The notes below the pieces were generated by a model, which saw nothing but the letters and a program-made list of their open reading frames with translations, was not told the DNA's origin and made no database searches. From the NCBI RefSeq assembly GCF_000423745.1, contig NZ_AUIO01000002.1, forward strand, positions 1-64,000: a DNA stretch of 64,000 nucleotides, given 5' to 3'. The position numbers and the translations under genes are program-made. Of the stretch, positions 55,701-64,000 are shown piece after piece (the first letter of the stretch is position 1; each line of letters begins with the position of its first letter). Source of the DNA: Streptococcus plurextorum DSM 22810. GTDB lineage: Bacteria > Bacillota > Bacilli > Lactobacillales > Streptococcaceae.

Positions 55701-57683
55701 TGTTACCGTAATAGGTTCTGGAATGGGTTCAAGTTCCACCGTTACATGAGGTTTGGGACTATATGGTGTTACTGTACGTGCCACTGGTAGGGTATTTAAA
55801 GCAAACCAGTAAGACAAGCCAACATTCTGTGGCATATCGCCTTGCCCAAAGGTTACTGTGTAGGTATTGCCTGATGTAACTATTGAGACAATAGCTCCTT
55901 TATAAGCATAACGACTTGATGTGGTATCCCATTCCTCAGGTAAATTCAAATCACTTGCACGGTTGGAACCCAAAGAACGTGCTAGACCTTCATTAGTCAC
56001 TTGAACGGTTGAGCCATTAATCGGCACAAATTTCCCAGATGAATCCTTGACATATTCTAGACCAATGTCATTATGATTGAGGGAAGAATGTGTGAAGACT
56101 CCAGGCTTTTCTTTGGAGAAGGTAACTTGTGAACCGTCTTCCAAGAAATACTTGGCAACTACACGAAACTCCATCTTGTCTGTTCGCCAATCACCGTTTC
56201 CGTCATTTCGATAGGCAATGAAGCCTTCGGTAGGATCATTTGGCACAACCAATTTCACGGCATCGGTTCCAGCTGGTGATACAAGGTTGGTAATATCGTA
56301 AGTCACTCGATTAATCTTTTTACCATCAAATCGTGCATTTTGAAGATTTTGATAGTTAAAACTAAGAGTCTCACCTGTTTTGAAGCTGTCATAGACAAAG
56401 AATCCTGTTGAATCCAAAATTCTTGAGTAGCCACCCAGCATAGCATCGCCAGTTGAAATAATCTGATCAGGATTTCGGGTAATGGCCCCATGTTGTGCTT
56501 GGGGTTCACCGTTATTGAGATTGAGGGCTTGAGCAAGGGCTTCAGAAATATAACCTTCTTCACCTTTCGAAATCTCGGCCAAGTCACGTTGATAGCGTTC
56601 CAATTCTTTGGCATTGTAGGCATCAATCGCTTCATTCTCTTTTCTGGCTGTGGCTTCTTTATCTTGATTTCGTTTAGTAATAGCTTCAATCTCGGCTGCA
56701 CGATTTGAAACTAATTGTTGTTTCTCCTGATTTGCTTGATCTACTGCGGCTTGACCTGTACGGTTTTCAGCATCAACAGCTGCTTGACCTACCTGATTAC
56801 GCCTTTCAATGGCTTCATTATCTGCCTTTGCCTTAGCAAGTCCAGCTTCGTTTTCTTTTTGAATGGCTTGGTTTTTCGCAACAATATCATCTGCCTTGGT
56901 TTTCTTTGTTAGATAATCCGCTACAGCTTGTTCGTTAGTTGATTGAATGGTTTCAACAGCCTTGCCATATTTTGTATAGTCAAGTACAGATGTCCCATTT
57001 CCTGATGAAACTACTTGTTCTTTTACTGTCACATCAGCATCTGCATACCGAGTTTTTAGGTCATTGACTTTAGTATCAACCCAAGCATTTGTCTCTTTAC
57101 CAGTTTGGTTGACCCCTTCGTAGGCCTGTGACAGCTCCATATTTTCTTGTTCAATGCGGGCTTTATTCGATTCGTATATCGCTTTGTCAGCTTTGTAGGT
57201 TTCAGTAACTTCATTGATAGCCACAACTTGGTTTTGGGCATCTGCTTCTGCTTTTGAAATTTGTTGGCTGGTCTCTGACACAGATCTTGTATTCCCTAAG
57301 TCCATTGGACTATCTTCAACCGTAGAAACACCTTCAGCCTTTGCCTCTTCAACTGCTTGTGTTACCGTATCATGCGGTACGGTGACTGCAATTGCACCGT
57401 TAGATTGCCCAGTTGACCCTAAACTTTCAGTTTGTTCAGAAACAGGGGTTGGTTGTGCTTCTGGTAAATTCGTGGCTGGATTCTCCGTTCGTTGAATGGT
57501 GGAGTCAACTGAAGTTGTAACTTCATCAGCATGTGCAACCGTTCCTCCCCAAGCAACAACAGCCGTCACCATGGTTCCAAGGGCAACGGAACATAAAGTA
57601 CGATATTTTTTACTCTTGCGAAAGACGTGTTTCTCGCCTTTTTCCTGATTGACAAGAAAGTGATGATTACATGTTTTGGTCAT
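52788..57683 (-). CDS. Antigen I/II-family LPXTG surface adhesin
   Basis: A 1631-residue wall-anchored protein. Signal region KHVFRKSKKYRTLCSVALGT; alanine-rich heptad repeats (about residues 150-370, AVADYLTKKTKADDIVAKNQ type); a V-like globular region (about 380-640); a proline-rich segment (ITVTPDIYIPKTFTPEKPVT); then four related C-domains each with FYFVDDYPEEAL/L and GIxVKxYxSLxEAPK. The end is ASVLPNTGEQ, a hydrophobic helix and KKKEEK, a sortase signal. Relatives bind salivary or host glycoproteins and promote aggregation, which may aid conjugation. AAGGA precedes the ATG. Confidence 0.94.
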   Translation of the reverse strand: MTKTCNHHFLVNQEKGEKHVFRKSKKYRTLCSVALGTMVTAVVAWGGTVAHADEVTTSVDSTIQRTENPATNLPEAQPTPVSEQTESLGSTGQSNGAIAVTVPHDTVTQAVEEAKAEGVSTVEDSPMDLGNTRSVSETSQQISKAEADAQNQVVAINEVTETYKADKAIYESNKARIEQENMELSQAYEGVNQTGKETNAWVDTKVNDLKTRYADADVTVKEQVVSSGNGTSVLDYTKYGKAVETIQSTNEQAVADYLTKKTKADDIVAKNQAIQKENEAGLAKAKADNEAIERRNQVGQAAVDAENRTGQAAVDQANQEKQQLVSNRAAEIEAITKRNQDKEATARKENEAIDAYNAKELERYQRDLAEISKGEEGYISEALAQALNLNNGEPQAQHGAITRNPDQIISTGDAMLGGYSRILDSTGFFVYDSFKTGETLSFNYQNLQNARFDGKKINRVTYDITNLVSPAGTDAVKLVVPNDPTEGFIAYRNDGNGDWRTDKMEFRVVAKYFLEDGSQVTFSKEKPGVFTHSSLNHNDIGLEYVKDSSGKFVPINGSTVQVTNEGLARSLGSNRASDLNLPEEWDTTSSRYAYKGAIVSIVTSGNTYTVTFGQGDMPQNVGLSYWFALNTLPVARTVTPYSPKPHVTVELEPIPEPITVTPDIYIPKTFTPEKPVTFTPKPLDEVVQPNLTLTKVTLPVRPIPKELPTPPQVPTVHYHAYRLTTTPEIMKEVVNSDQANLHEKTVAKDSTVIYPLTVDALSPNRAQTTSLIFEDYLPAGYLFDKETTQKENGNYVLSFDETKNFVTLTAKENLLQEVNKDLTKVYQLTAPKLYGSVQNDGATYSNSYKLLLNKGTTNAYTVTSNVVTVRTPGDGETTTLITPDKNNENADGVLINDMVVALGTTNHYRLIWDLDQYKGDRSAKETIARGFFFVDDYPEEVLDVVENGTAITTLDGQKVSGITVKNYASLNEAPKDLQDKLARAKITPTGAFQVFLPDDNQAFYDQYVQTGTSLALLTKMTVKDSLYGQTKIYTNKAYQVDFGNGYETKEVTNTLVSPEPKKQNLNKDKVDINGKPMLVGSQNHYTLSWDLDQYRGIKADNSQIAQGFYFVDDYPEEALLPDEAAIQFVTSDGKTVSGITVKSYSQLTEAPKTLQAALSKQKIQPKGAFQVFMPEDPQVFFESYVTKGENITIVTPMMVLETMLNSGKSYENVAYQVDFGQAYETNTVTNFVPKVTPHKSNTNQEGISIDGKTVLPNTVNYYKIVLDYNQYKDMVVTDDVLAKGFYMVDDYPEEALTLNPDGIQVLDKDGNRVSGISVSTYASLSEAPKVVQDAMAKRQFTPKGAIQVLSSDDPKTFYETYVKTGQTLVVTLPMTVKNELTKTGGQYENTAYQIDFGLAYVTETVVNNVPKLDPQKDVVIDLSHKDESLDGKEVALHQTFNYRLVGALIPSNRATDLFEYGFEDNYDEKHDEYNGVYRSYLMTDVTLKDGSVLKEGTEVTKYTLQQVDTENGLVSISFDKSFLETISDDSAFQADVYLQMKRIATGQVENTYLHTVNGYVISSNTVVTHTPQPEEPSPNQPTPPQPPIETIEPPVPASVLPNTGEQESLLGLIGAGILLGTAYGLKKKEEK

Positions 57684-57899
57684 AAATAGTCCTTCTTTTC
57701 TTTTTTATGTAGCAACAAACTGTCACTCTTTATTAGATACGAGGGCGTTAAGCGAGCACGACAAAAATAGGAGTTTTAACGAAGAACTTTCCGTTCTATG
57801 AGAAACTCTCTTTTTTGTACAGCTCGTAGCCCAAGTTCAATACCATCATAAAAAAGAAGGCTTGATTTTGTTATCACAATACATTAATGTAAAAGAAAA
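57684..57899. other. Intergenic region between adhesin and AbiE copy 2
   Basis: No gene. It contains the adhesin RBS and leader, sequence AAACTGTCAC and CATCATAAAAAAGAAGG shared with 9165-9210, and the 19-bp motif TTGATTTTGTTATCACAAT at 57862-57880. Confidence 0.6.
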
Positions 57900-57949
57900 T
57901 GTTGCTTTTGCACTACAAATATTGTAAAATTGTAGTATAAAAGCAACAT
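57900..57949 (+). promoter_or_regulatory. AbiE promoter with nested inverted repeats (copy 2)
   Basis: TTGCTT, 17 bases, TAAAAT with outer arms TGTTGCTTTT/AAAAGCAACA and inner arms ACTACA/TGTAGT. Same architecture as 9244-9292, with changes mainly outside the arms, so each AbiEi could repress both operons. Confidence 0.78.
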
Positions 57950-57963
57950 TGGAAGGAGTAAGT

Positions 57964-58554
57964 ATGTCAAAAAAAGAGATTCTACTTGAATTTATAGAAA
58001 ACCACAATGGCATTATCACCTATAAAGATTGTAAAGCTCTAAAGATTCCAACAATATATTTGACAAGACTAGAAAAAGAAGGGATTCTATACCGCGTCGA
58101 AAAAGGAATTTTCCTAACCCAGAATGGAGACTACGACGAATACTACTTCTTTCAGTACCGTTATCCCAAGGCTATTTTCTCTTATATCTCAGCGCTTTAC
58201 CTGCAACAATTTACAGATGAAATTCCTCAATATTTTGACGTAACCATTCCTAGAGGCTACCGTTTTAATACTCCTCCAGCAAATCTGAACATTCATTCCG
58301 TTTCTAAGGAATATAGCGAACTGGGAATTACACTTGTAAAAACCCCTATGGGAAACGAGGTAAGTGTGTATGATTTAGAACGTATTATCTGTGATTTTGT
58401 GATTCATCGAGAAAAAATAGATACTGAGCTTTTTGTCAAAACACTTCAACATTACGGAAACTATTCTAAAAAAAATCTTACAAAACTCTATGAATATGCG
58501 ACAAAAATGAACACTTTGGACAAGGTCAAACAAACTCTGGAGGTCCTAGTATGA
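57964..58554 (+). CDS. abiEi: AbiEi antitoxin / autorepressor, copy 2 (within ICE)
   Basis: 196 residues, start ATG at 57964 after GGAAGGAG. Same domains as copy 1, with substitutions such as LEFIENHNG for LDFIENNNG and HYGNYSKKNLTK for SYGDYPKKNLAK, concentrated in the C-terminal antitoxin half. It counters the coupled toxin gene, which overlaps by four bases. It is located between the adhesin and the conjugation genes as in other members of this ICE family. Confidence 0.94.
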   Translation: MSKKEILLEFIENHNGIITYKDCKALKIPTIYLTRLEKEGILYRVEKGIFLTQNGDYDEYYFFQYRYPKAIFSYISALYLQQFTDEIPQYFDVTIPRGYRFNTPPANLNIHSVSKEYSELGITLVKTPMGNEVSVYDLERIICDFVIHREKIDTELFVKTLQHYGNYSKKNLTKLYEYATKMNTLDKVKQTLEVLV

Positions 58555-59396
58555 ATAAAGCTAAGCTAACAGCACTCTGTCATAAAATATCAAAGAATAC
58601 TGGATTAACCTTTAATTCCGTGATGACCTATTACTTTCTTGAAGTGATTTTGAAAAAATTAAGTCAGAGTACCTATTCAAATCACTATATATTCAAAGGA
58701 GGATTCCTACTGTCAAATGTTATCGGAGTTGAATCTCGTAGCACTGTTGATATTGACTTTTTATTCCATCAAATAACACTCTCAGAAGAAACTGTTAAAC
58801 AGCAACTTGAAGAAGTTTTAGCAGATTCTGAAAAAGGTATTTCTTTCACAATTCAATCTATCACAGCTATAAAAGAAAGTGATGACTATGGTGGCTATCG
58901 TGCAACCATTTTGTGCCAACTTGAGAATATTAAACAAGTTATCCATTTGGATATTGCGACAGGTGATGTTGTAACTCCTCAGCCGATAACATACGACTAT
59001 AAAGCTATTTTTGATGAAGACAATTTTCCAATCATTGCTTATACAATTGAAACAATTCTAGCTGAAAAACTTCAAACCATCTATTCACGTAACTTCTTGA
59101 ACAGTAGAAGCAAAGATTTTTACGATGTTTATATTCTTTCAAAACTGAAGAAAGAAGACATTGACTTCATTCAGTTGAGAAATGCCTGTCAGAGAACATT
59201 TTCATATCGCGAAACAGAACTCGATTTTGTAAAGATTATTGAACTACTCGAGAGGTTCAAATCTGATCCTATTCAGAATAAACAATGGCAAAATTATTCA
59301 AAAAAATATAGCTATACAAAAGGGATTTCACTTGCAAATGTGCTTGATGAGATGATTAGTCTTATTACAATTATTATTTCTACTGACTCTGATTAA
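58551..59396 (+). CDS. abiEii: AbiEii nucleotidyltransferase toxin, copy 2 (within ICE)
   Basis: 281 residues with FKGGFLLSNVIGVESRSTVD then IDFLF and the SKDFYDVYILSK segment intact. Differences from copy 1 are scattered and conservative (for example YSNHYIFKGG for HSSHYIFKGG) apart from the last dozen residues. Both copies appear functional. It is oriented against the flanking minus-strand operons and followed by its own terminator. Confidence 0.94.
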   Translation: MNKAKLTALCHKISKNTGLTFNSVMTYYFLEVILKKLSQSTYSNHYIFKGGFLLSNVIGVESRSTVDIDFLFHQITLSEETVKQQLEEVLADSEKGISFTIQSITAIKESDDYGGYRATILCQLENIKQVIHLDIATGDVVTPQPITYDYKAIFDEDNFPIIAYTIETILAEKLQTIYSRNFLNSRSKDFYDVYILSKLKKEDIDFIQLRNACQRTFSYRETELDFVKIIELLERFKSDPIQNKQWQNYSKKYSYTKGISLANVLDEMISLITIIISTDSD

Positions 59397-59436
59397 AACT
59401 TTTAACTGTCAAACTAGGTAATCGTGACATTAAACG

Positions 59437-59482
59437 AAAAGGATATGCTAACATTTATTCATTTTGTTAGCATATCCTTTTT
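59437..59482. terminator. Terminator between AbiE copy 2 and the wall hydrolase gene
   Basis: AAAGGATATGCTAAC and GTTAGCATATCCTTT form a long stem with a 13-base loop; T-runs on both strands allow bidirectional termination of the convergent genes. Confidence 0.9.
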
Positions 59483-62283
59483 TATTTCGTCGTATAAGCA
59501 AAACTCAAGCTACTATCCACTCCAGATAATTTACGGAAGGTATAGTTTGGATTGCCATTATAGTTGGTTTCTGAGATAAGAAATGAACCATCTGGGTAGA
59601 CTTTCTCCACAAAAGCCACATGTCCGTATTCTGTTGGTGTGCCATGTCCTCCTCCCGCAAAGGAAAGGATAGCTCCTTCTTGTGGACTTGTCCCTGTCTC
59701 TCCACCTAGACTTGCGGCTGTTCGTACCCAATCTTGGCCATTGCCCATGGTACTGATAATTGGAATCTTCTCACCATTTTTACCTTTGAGTTTTAGACCC
59801 AGTTGGTTAATACGGGCTGCGACTCCCCAAGTACATTGGCCGTAAGCATACCCCATACCGTCACCACCTCCTGGAACAGAGTTTTCAAAAAGGTCTCCTC
59901 GTACAGCTTCAAGTGCTTTTGGATCACTTTGTGCTGTCCCACCGTTGGGTTGACTAAAGCCTTTTTCAATTTGGTAATACCACTCACTTGCTCTTGTCTG
60001 ACGTTCAAGTAGCTTATCACCACTATTTCCTTCCCAGTAAATGAGAAAGAGTTGGGCAAGACTAGCTGGACTACCTGTATTTTTGAAGAAGTCCTTTAAC
60101 CAATTGGTGTAATAAGGACTATCCCCATGCAACATGAAATCCAGTTGTAAGCCTAAGTCATACCACTTTTGATGTTTTCCTTTGGCATATTCCAACAATA
60201 AAGTATGTCTGCGTGACCCATCCGCGGTATCTGTCCATTGGCCTAAGCCTAAACCACGTTTGAGAATATTTGGGTAACGTCCATTGTATATAGTTGGACC
60301 ATTAAGTGAGAGCCAGCCCTCATCATCCCACGAACTATCTGTCGCACCAACAGGTGGAGATAAATAGTCGCCTTCAGCTCGTTTTGGATTAATGGAGGAT
60401 TCTACCGACCAATTTCCTAAAATGGCTGCAATAGCTTGATTGGTCGCACCTTTGCTTTTAAGATAGTCATAAATTGCCTTGGCTCTCTCGAACTCATCGC
60501 CGCCAAACTGACCGATAGTTGGAAGAATGGTGGTCTGAACCTGAATCACTTTTGGAAAGTAGAAAGCTGGATTGACATAGACCAACTTATCCGTGTCATC
60601 ATCAACCTTTTGATAGGTGACTTTGAGACCCGTTCCGTCTTTGGTCTGACCAATAATATCTCCTGCCAAGACTTGTTGATGTTCACTCACACGGCCTGAA
60701 TGAATGCCAAACAAAGTTAGTTTAGTCTTATTCACTCCCTTACCAGATGTCAAAACAACGTTCTCTCCATCAAGAGATACCTTGCCATCCATCGGAGCTA
60801 CAATGACTTGACCTTCTTTTGCTTCTAAGATGATATGGTGATGTAGCGTTGGTTTCTCATCAATGACCTCATACCCATATCGGTAGGTCATGCTTAAGCT
60901 ATCCTCGTCAGTCTGTCCCTGAAAGGGATTGCCCAATTCTTGAAGGGCTAGATAGTTGCCTCCTTCTGTCAACTCCTTTAACTCTTCCTGGTCCTCATCA
61001 GACAGCTTGTAAGCAGGTTCTTTATACAAGTCAGACATGGATTTAATAGAATCACCACCATTTAAGTCCGTCCAGACTTGACTGAGAAATGCTTTGTAGG
61101 TCGCACCACCTGTTTCCATGACATCGTCAAGCTTGTAGTCTTGGTATTGATGATTCATGTAAACCATGACCTCATCAATCTTGGTGTAATAGGTAATCCC
61201 TTTTTCGTTAGTTCTCGTATGCTCCGCATCTTCCCACGTCATGTGGGTATAGGCCTTGGTCAATTCCATCTCATCTTGTTGAATGACACTGCTTCCTGAA
61301 ACACTCATGAAAAAGCTCATCATCAAAAGGAGTATCAAGAGAATGCCTGAGACAATCCAAGTCAAAGGATTTCCCGCAAGGACAGAAAAGAAAGTCATAC
61401 TTCCCTTAATGGCTTGGACGATTCCTTTGAAACCTGCGACACTTTGTTTTCTGGCAAGCTTTAAAAAGGTTTGGTAGCGTCTTCTTGGTTTAAGAGGTTT
61501 CTGGCGTGTGAATCCTTTTCCCTTTTTGAAGTTCTGGAATCGTTCCTTTCCATGAGAAAATTTTGTTTTGGTAAACCGCACACCAGTCTGTCCACTTTTT
61601 ACTGCCACCTTACCTGCTTGAAAGGTAAACCTTCCATAGCGTCTGGCTTTCAAACTAGTATCCTTCATGATTCTTAGACCATCTAAATCATCCTCCTGTG
61701 CTATCAGGTCAAGGGATTCAGATGCAGCTAAGCCTAATCCAGCTTTGACTTTGGTAGAGTTTTTCTTAGTCTTTTGGACTTTCTTGAGTTGTTTAACCTC
61801 ACGCTTGGCAGAACTTACGTCTTTTTCTGCACTTAGTCGATCAAATGATTTTTCTTGGTGAAACTGAAAACTAGACTTCAGGGAAGGATTTTCTTTTTGG
61901 AAAGTAAACTTGGGATTAACTGCCTTTTGCTTCTCACTTAGTTTCACTTCTGACAGATGTTTTCTTGCGGTCCGCAAACGCTCTTGAGCTTGAGGAAGTC
62001 GATAGTTCTTGATTTCCTTTACCTTCAACAGTCTAGGAGACACATAGGTAATTTCTTTTAGGAACTTCTCTTCTGCTTCCTTTTGGCTACTGAGTAGATT
62101 TTCTTTTAACTCTATTTTCTTATCTTGAAACAGAGAATTTTGGGCTGGTTTTCGAAATCGTCCTTTTTTAGGAACAGTCTGTCTTAAGGTCCTAACTTCT
62201 TTCCGATAATGCATACGGGCTGATTTTAAGTTGCTTCGAAAGTTTTGCCTAGCCTGTTTGACTAGCTTTTTATCCTCTTTCAT
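59482..62283 (-). CDS. Conjugation wall hydrolase (M23-like, lysozyme-like and CHAP domains)
   Basis: A 933-residue protein. A long basic cytoplasmic coiled-coil part (to about residue 290) precedes one membrane helix (WIVSGILLILLLMMSFFMSV, about 310-330). Outside follow an M23-like beta domain (HHHIILEAKEGQVIVAPMDG), a phage-lysozyme-like domain with Glu in AAILGNWSVESSINPKRAEG (about 640-800), and a CHAP amidase domain with Cys in GYAYGQCTWGVAARINQLG and His in YGHVAFVEKVYPDG. It opens peptidoglycan for the transfer channel (VirB1-type). It lies one base from the virB4 stop. Confidence 0.9.
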   Translation of the reverse strand: MKEDKKLVKQARQNFRSNLKSARMHYRKEVRTLRQTVPKKGRFRKPAQNSLFQDKKIELKENLLSSQKEAEEKFLKEITYVSPRLLKVKEIKNYRLPQAQERLRTARKHLSEVKLSEKQKAVNPKFTFQKENPSLKSSFQFHQEKSFDRLSAEKDVSSAKREVKQLKKVQKTKKNSTKVKAGLGLAASESLDLIAQEDDLDGLRIMKDTSLKARRYGRFTFQAGKVAVKSGQTGVRFTKTKFSHGKERFQNFKKGKGFTRQKPLKPRRRYQTFLKLARKQSVAGFKGIVQAIKGSMTFFSVLAGNPLTWIVSGILLILLLMMSFFMSVSGSSVIQQDEMELTKAYTHMTWEDAEHTRTNEKGITYYTKIDEVMVYMNHQYQDYKLDDVMETGGATYKAFLSQVWTDLNGGDSIKSMSDLYKEPAYKLSDEDQEELKELTEGGNYLALQELGNPFQGQTDEDSLSMTYRYGYEVIDEKPTLHHHIILEAKEGQVIVAPMDGKVSLDGENVVLTSGKGVNKTKLTLFGIHSGRVSEHQQVLAGDIIGQTKDGTGLKVTYQKVDDDTDKLVYVNPAFYFPKVIQVQTTILPTIGQFGGDEFERAKAIYDYLKSKGATNQAIAAILGNWSVESSINPKRAEGDYLSPPVGATDSSWDDEGWLSLNGPTIYNGRYPNILKRGLGLGQWTDTADGSRRHTLLLEYAKGKHQKWYDLGLQLDFMLHGDSPYYTNWLKDFFKNTGSPASLAQLFLIYWEGNSGDKLLERQTRASEWYYQIEKGFSQPNGGTAQSDPKALEAVRGDLFENSVPGGGDGMGYAYGQCTWGVAARINQLGLKLKGKNGEKIPIISTMGNGQDWVRTAASLGGETGTSPQEGAILSFAGGGHGTPTEYGHVAFVEKVYPDGSFLISETNYNGNPNYTFRKLSGVDSSLSFAYTTK

Positions 62284-62284
62284 C

Positions 62285-64000
62285 TCATGTCCTCATTTTT
62301 TCAGGGTCCGTACTCATGATGTCAAAGAGCATGGTGTGTTGTGGAATCTTATTCTTGAATGGGACAACGGTGGAACCGGCCTTGATTAGGCCAGCCCCTT
62401 TTTCAGGATTGACTAAGTACTTCTCCAGCTCTTTAGAAAGCCCAAGCATATGCACCAGTTCTTCGCGATCGCTCTTAGCCTGTTTCAAAAGAATCATAAA
62501 CTCGCTATTGGCAATAATGCGTCTGCCGTTGGCATCCAAAAGAAGCGTTTCTACATTCTGAGTAATGCCTGTCGGTATCGCCCCATACTTACGGACACGA
62601 CTCCAGAGTTTAAAGAAGAAATCAGAGGCATACTTGTCCAATAAGAGTAGCTGCATTTCATCAAAGTAAATCCAGGTCTTCTTCCCTAGCTTTTGGTTTT
62701 TGACCACCCGATTCCAAATTTGGTCAAAGATAACCATGAGGGCAATTTGTTTTAATTCATCGCCTAACTTTTTGACATTGTAAATCAGGAAATGACTGTC
62801 TGTTTTAATATTGGTCCGATGTGAAAATATGTCCAGCGACCCTTCCACATAGAGTTCCATATCCAGTGCCAAGTCCTTAGCTTCCTGTTCAGGTTGTTGA
62901 GCTAAGACAAAGACCCATTCGACCAAGGACGGTGTGTCAAAATGCTTATAAGTGAGTCTTGTCACACGGTCAATCAAGGACTTTTCACGACCATCCATTT
63001 TACGGTCCAAGAGCTTTCCAATCCAAGACAAGAGAAATTCGGACTTGACCTTAACCGGATCCTCATCCATATTCTCATCAGATAGATCTAAGACATTTAA
63101 GAAGGTGGTAGAATCTGGGGCAATATCAATACTCTCCCCACCAAAGGCTTGACCGATAATACTGTACTCATTTTCTGGGTCAACAATAATAATTTCAGTA
63201 TCACTATCTGCTTCCTTGAGCTTAGTTGAGATGATTTCATGTTTTGTCGCCATCCCTTTGCCAGCTCCAGAAGTCCCTAAAATCAAACCTGACGGAGTAT
63301 TTAACTTGCCACGGTCAATACTGATGATATTACTTGAGATTTGATTGATGCCATAAAATTTCCCACCCTTGTCCTGAATATCTACGGAAGTCCAAGGGGC
63401 ATTCACGGCAATGTTTGAAGTCAATAGAGACCGAGAAATACCTTCGAGATAGTTCTTCCCAAATGGCAAGAGACTATTAAAGGCAGCTTCTTGCATATAG
63501 GTCAAATTATCAATAATCATATCATTAGACCCTGCAACTTGCTTGATAATATCAAGAGATTGTTTGAGTTGGTCTTCAGTATCCGCAAGCACGCCAATTA
63601 GAAATACGGTGTCAAACAGTTTATCTCCTGTTTGGGTCATGGTTTGAAGAAGAGCCTCAGCTTCATCGATGTTGTTCTCAAGAACATGGCCGACCTTCTC
63701 CAAATATATTCCAGTCCGAGCCATCTTTTGTTGTTCCCCAATCTTTTGTGATTCCATCAAGGTCTTCTTGGTTCGTAGCTTGGTCATGGTTTCAGACTTG
63801 GTAGAGCCTTTAGCATGTAGACTAATCATCACTTCCAAATCTGACTGCATCAAGTCTCGAATAAATTTATCCCCTAGCTCCATACCATAATCACGAACAT
63901 AGACAATCTGTAATAATCGATCATCCAATTCAATATGATTCTTGTGTTTAAAGGAAAGGTAGGTTGGGGCAATAAAGTGTTTGGTGGATTGACCTGAGAG
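62285..64000 (-). CDS. virB4: VirB4/TraE-type conjugation ATPase (5' end outside window)
   Basis: 572 codons are visible; the frame stays open to the right edge (LSGQSTKHFIAPTYLSFKHK), so the N-terminus is missing. Walker A GLILGTSGAGKGMATKHE and Walker B KKTWIYFDEMQLLLLDKYAS, the linking ITQNVETLL motif and the C-terminal tail IPQHTMLFDIMSTDPEKMRT define a VirB4 ATPase powering the type IV secretion channel. It is directly upstream of the wall hydrolase. An internal TTG at 63928 is not the real start. Confidence 0.92.
   Translation of the reverse strand, partial: LSGQSTKHFIAPTYLSFKHKNHIELDDRLLQIVYVRDYGMELGDKFIRDLMQSDLEVMISLHAKGSTKSETMTKLRTKKTLMESQKIGEQQKMARTGIYLEKVGHVLENNIDEAEALLQTMTQTGDKLFDTVFLIGVLADTEDQLKQSLDIIKQVAGSNDMIIDNLTYMQEAAFNSLLPFGKNYLEGISRSLLTSNIAVNAPWTSVDIQDKGGKFYGINQISSNIISIDRGKLNTPSGLILGTSGAGKGMATKHEIISTKLKEADSDTEIIIVDPENEYSIIGQAFGGESIDIAPDSTTFLNVLDLSDENMDEDPVKVKSEFLLSWIGKLLDRKMDGREKSLIDRVTRLTYKHFDTPSLVEWVFVLAQQPEQEAKDLALDMELYVEGSLDIFSHRTNIKTDSHFLIYNVKKLGDELKQIALMVIFDQIWNRVVKNQKLGKKTWIYFDEMQLLLLDKYASDFFFKLWSRVRKYGAIPTGITQNVETLLLDANGRRIIANSEFMILLKQAKSDREELVHMLGLSKELEKYLVNPEKGAGLIKAGSTVVPFKNKIPQHTMLFDIMSTDPEKMRT

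Overview
The window looks like low-GC Firmicutes DNA, most likely a Streptococcus and probably S. suis. This rests on a YSIRK-type LPXTG adhesin, an antigen I/II-type adhesin, streptococcal ICE core genes, and the gene set erm(B), mosaic tet(O/W/32/O), ant(6)-Ia, spw-like ant(9), cadCA and cadD. I see no rRNA, tRNA or CRISPR. Species and ICE family are assigned from remembered family features, not from a search.

Layout. (1) 1-8523, minus: a very large repetitive surface adhesin whose 3' end lies outside the window. (2) 9244-10738, plus: a complete AbiEi/AbiEii system, preceded by a scrap of an antigen I/II-like gene. (3) 10955-10969: the 15-bp sequence TTATTTAAGAGTAAC, which I recognise as the rplL-type attachment core of ICESa2603-family elements. 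From here to the right edge and beyond lies one integrative conjugative element (ICE). (4) 11015-15734: integration and mobilisation module (tyrosine integrase, DUF3173 excisionase-like protein, XRE regulator, MOBP-type relaxase, two MobC-like proteins, candidate oriT). (5) 16032-31471: accessory cargo, namely a decayed gene plus IS3 fragment, cadA/cadC, an ABC-F protein with a structured leader, an aminoglycoside/spectinomycin block bounded by 144-bp direct repeats, cadD, a pUB110-like fragment with bleomycin resistance and a MOBV-type oriT, a deleted IS256 and an IS6-family IS. (6) 31480-35008: ICE core again (three small proteins, a TOPRIM protein, a TcpC/VirB8-like protein, two small proteins). 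(7) 35009-52012: one giant SNF2 helicase/methylase gene cut in two by a ~10.2-kb TnpX/TnpV-type element at about 35955-46135. (8) 52062-64000: small proteins, an antigen I/II-like adhesin, a second AbiE system, a lysozyme/CHAP wall hydrolase and the 5'-truncated VirB4 ATPase of the conjugation machine.

The inserted element is itself a mosaic. A TnpV/tet(O/W/32/O)/sigma-like transposon has been invaded by an Inc18-plasmid-like segment carrying erm(B) and the zeta toxin. One edge removes the N-terminus and catalytic serine of TnpX. The other edge fuses a sigma-factor-like gene in frame to the C-terminal half of the epsilon antitoxin, leaving an intact zeta toxin beside a chimeric antitoxin. The erm(B) leader peptide is rearranged.

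Together the genes form a conjugative multi-resistance island (macrolide-lincosamide-streptogramin B, tetracycline, streptomycin, spectinomycin, bleomycin, cadmium, possibly further ribosome-targeting drugs through the ABC-F protein) with two adhesins and stabilisation systems. The split helicase gene may affect its own transfer. The least expected points are the sigma-epsilon chimera beside an intact zeta, the rearranged erm(B) leader, the overlapping leader ORF and attenuator of the ABC-F gene, the orphan MOBV oriT, and the duplicated AbiE systems on either side of the ICE end.
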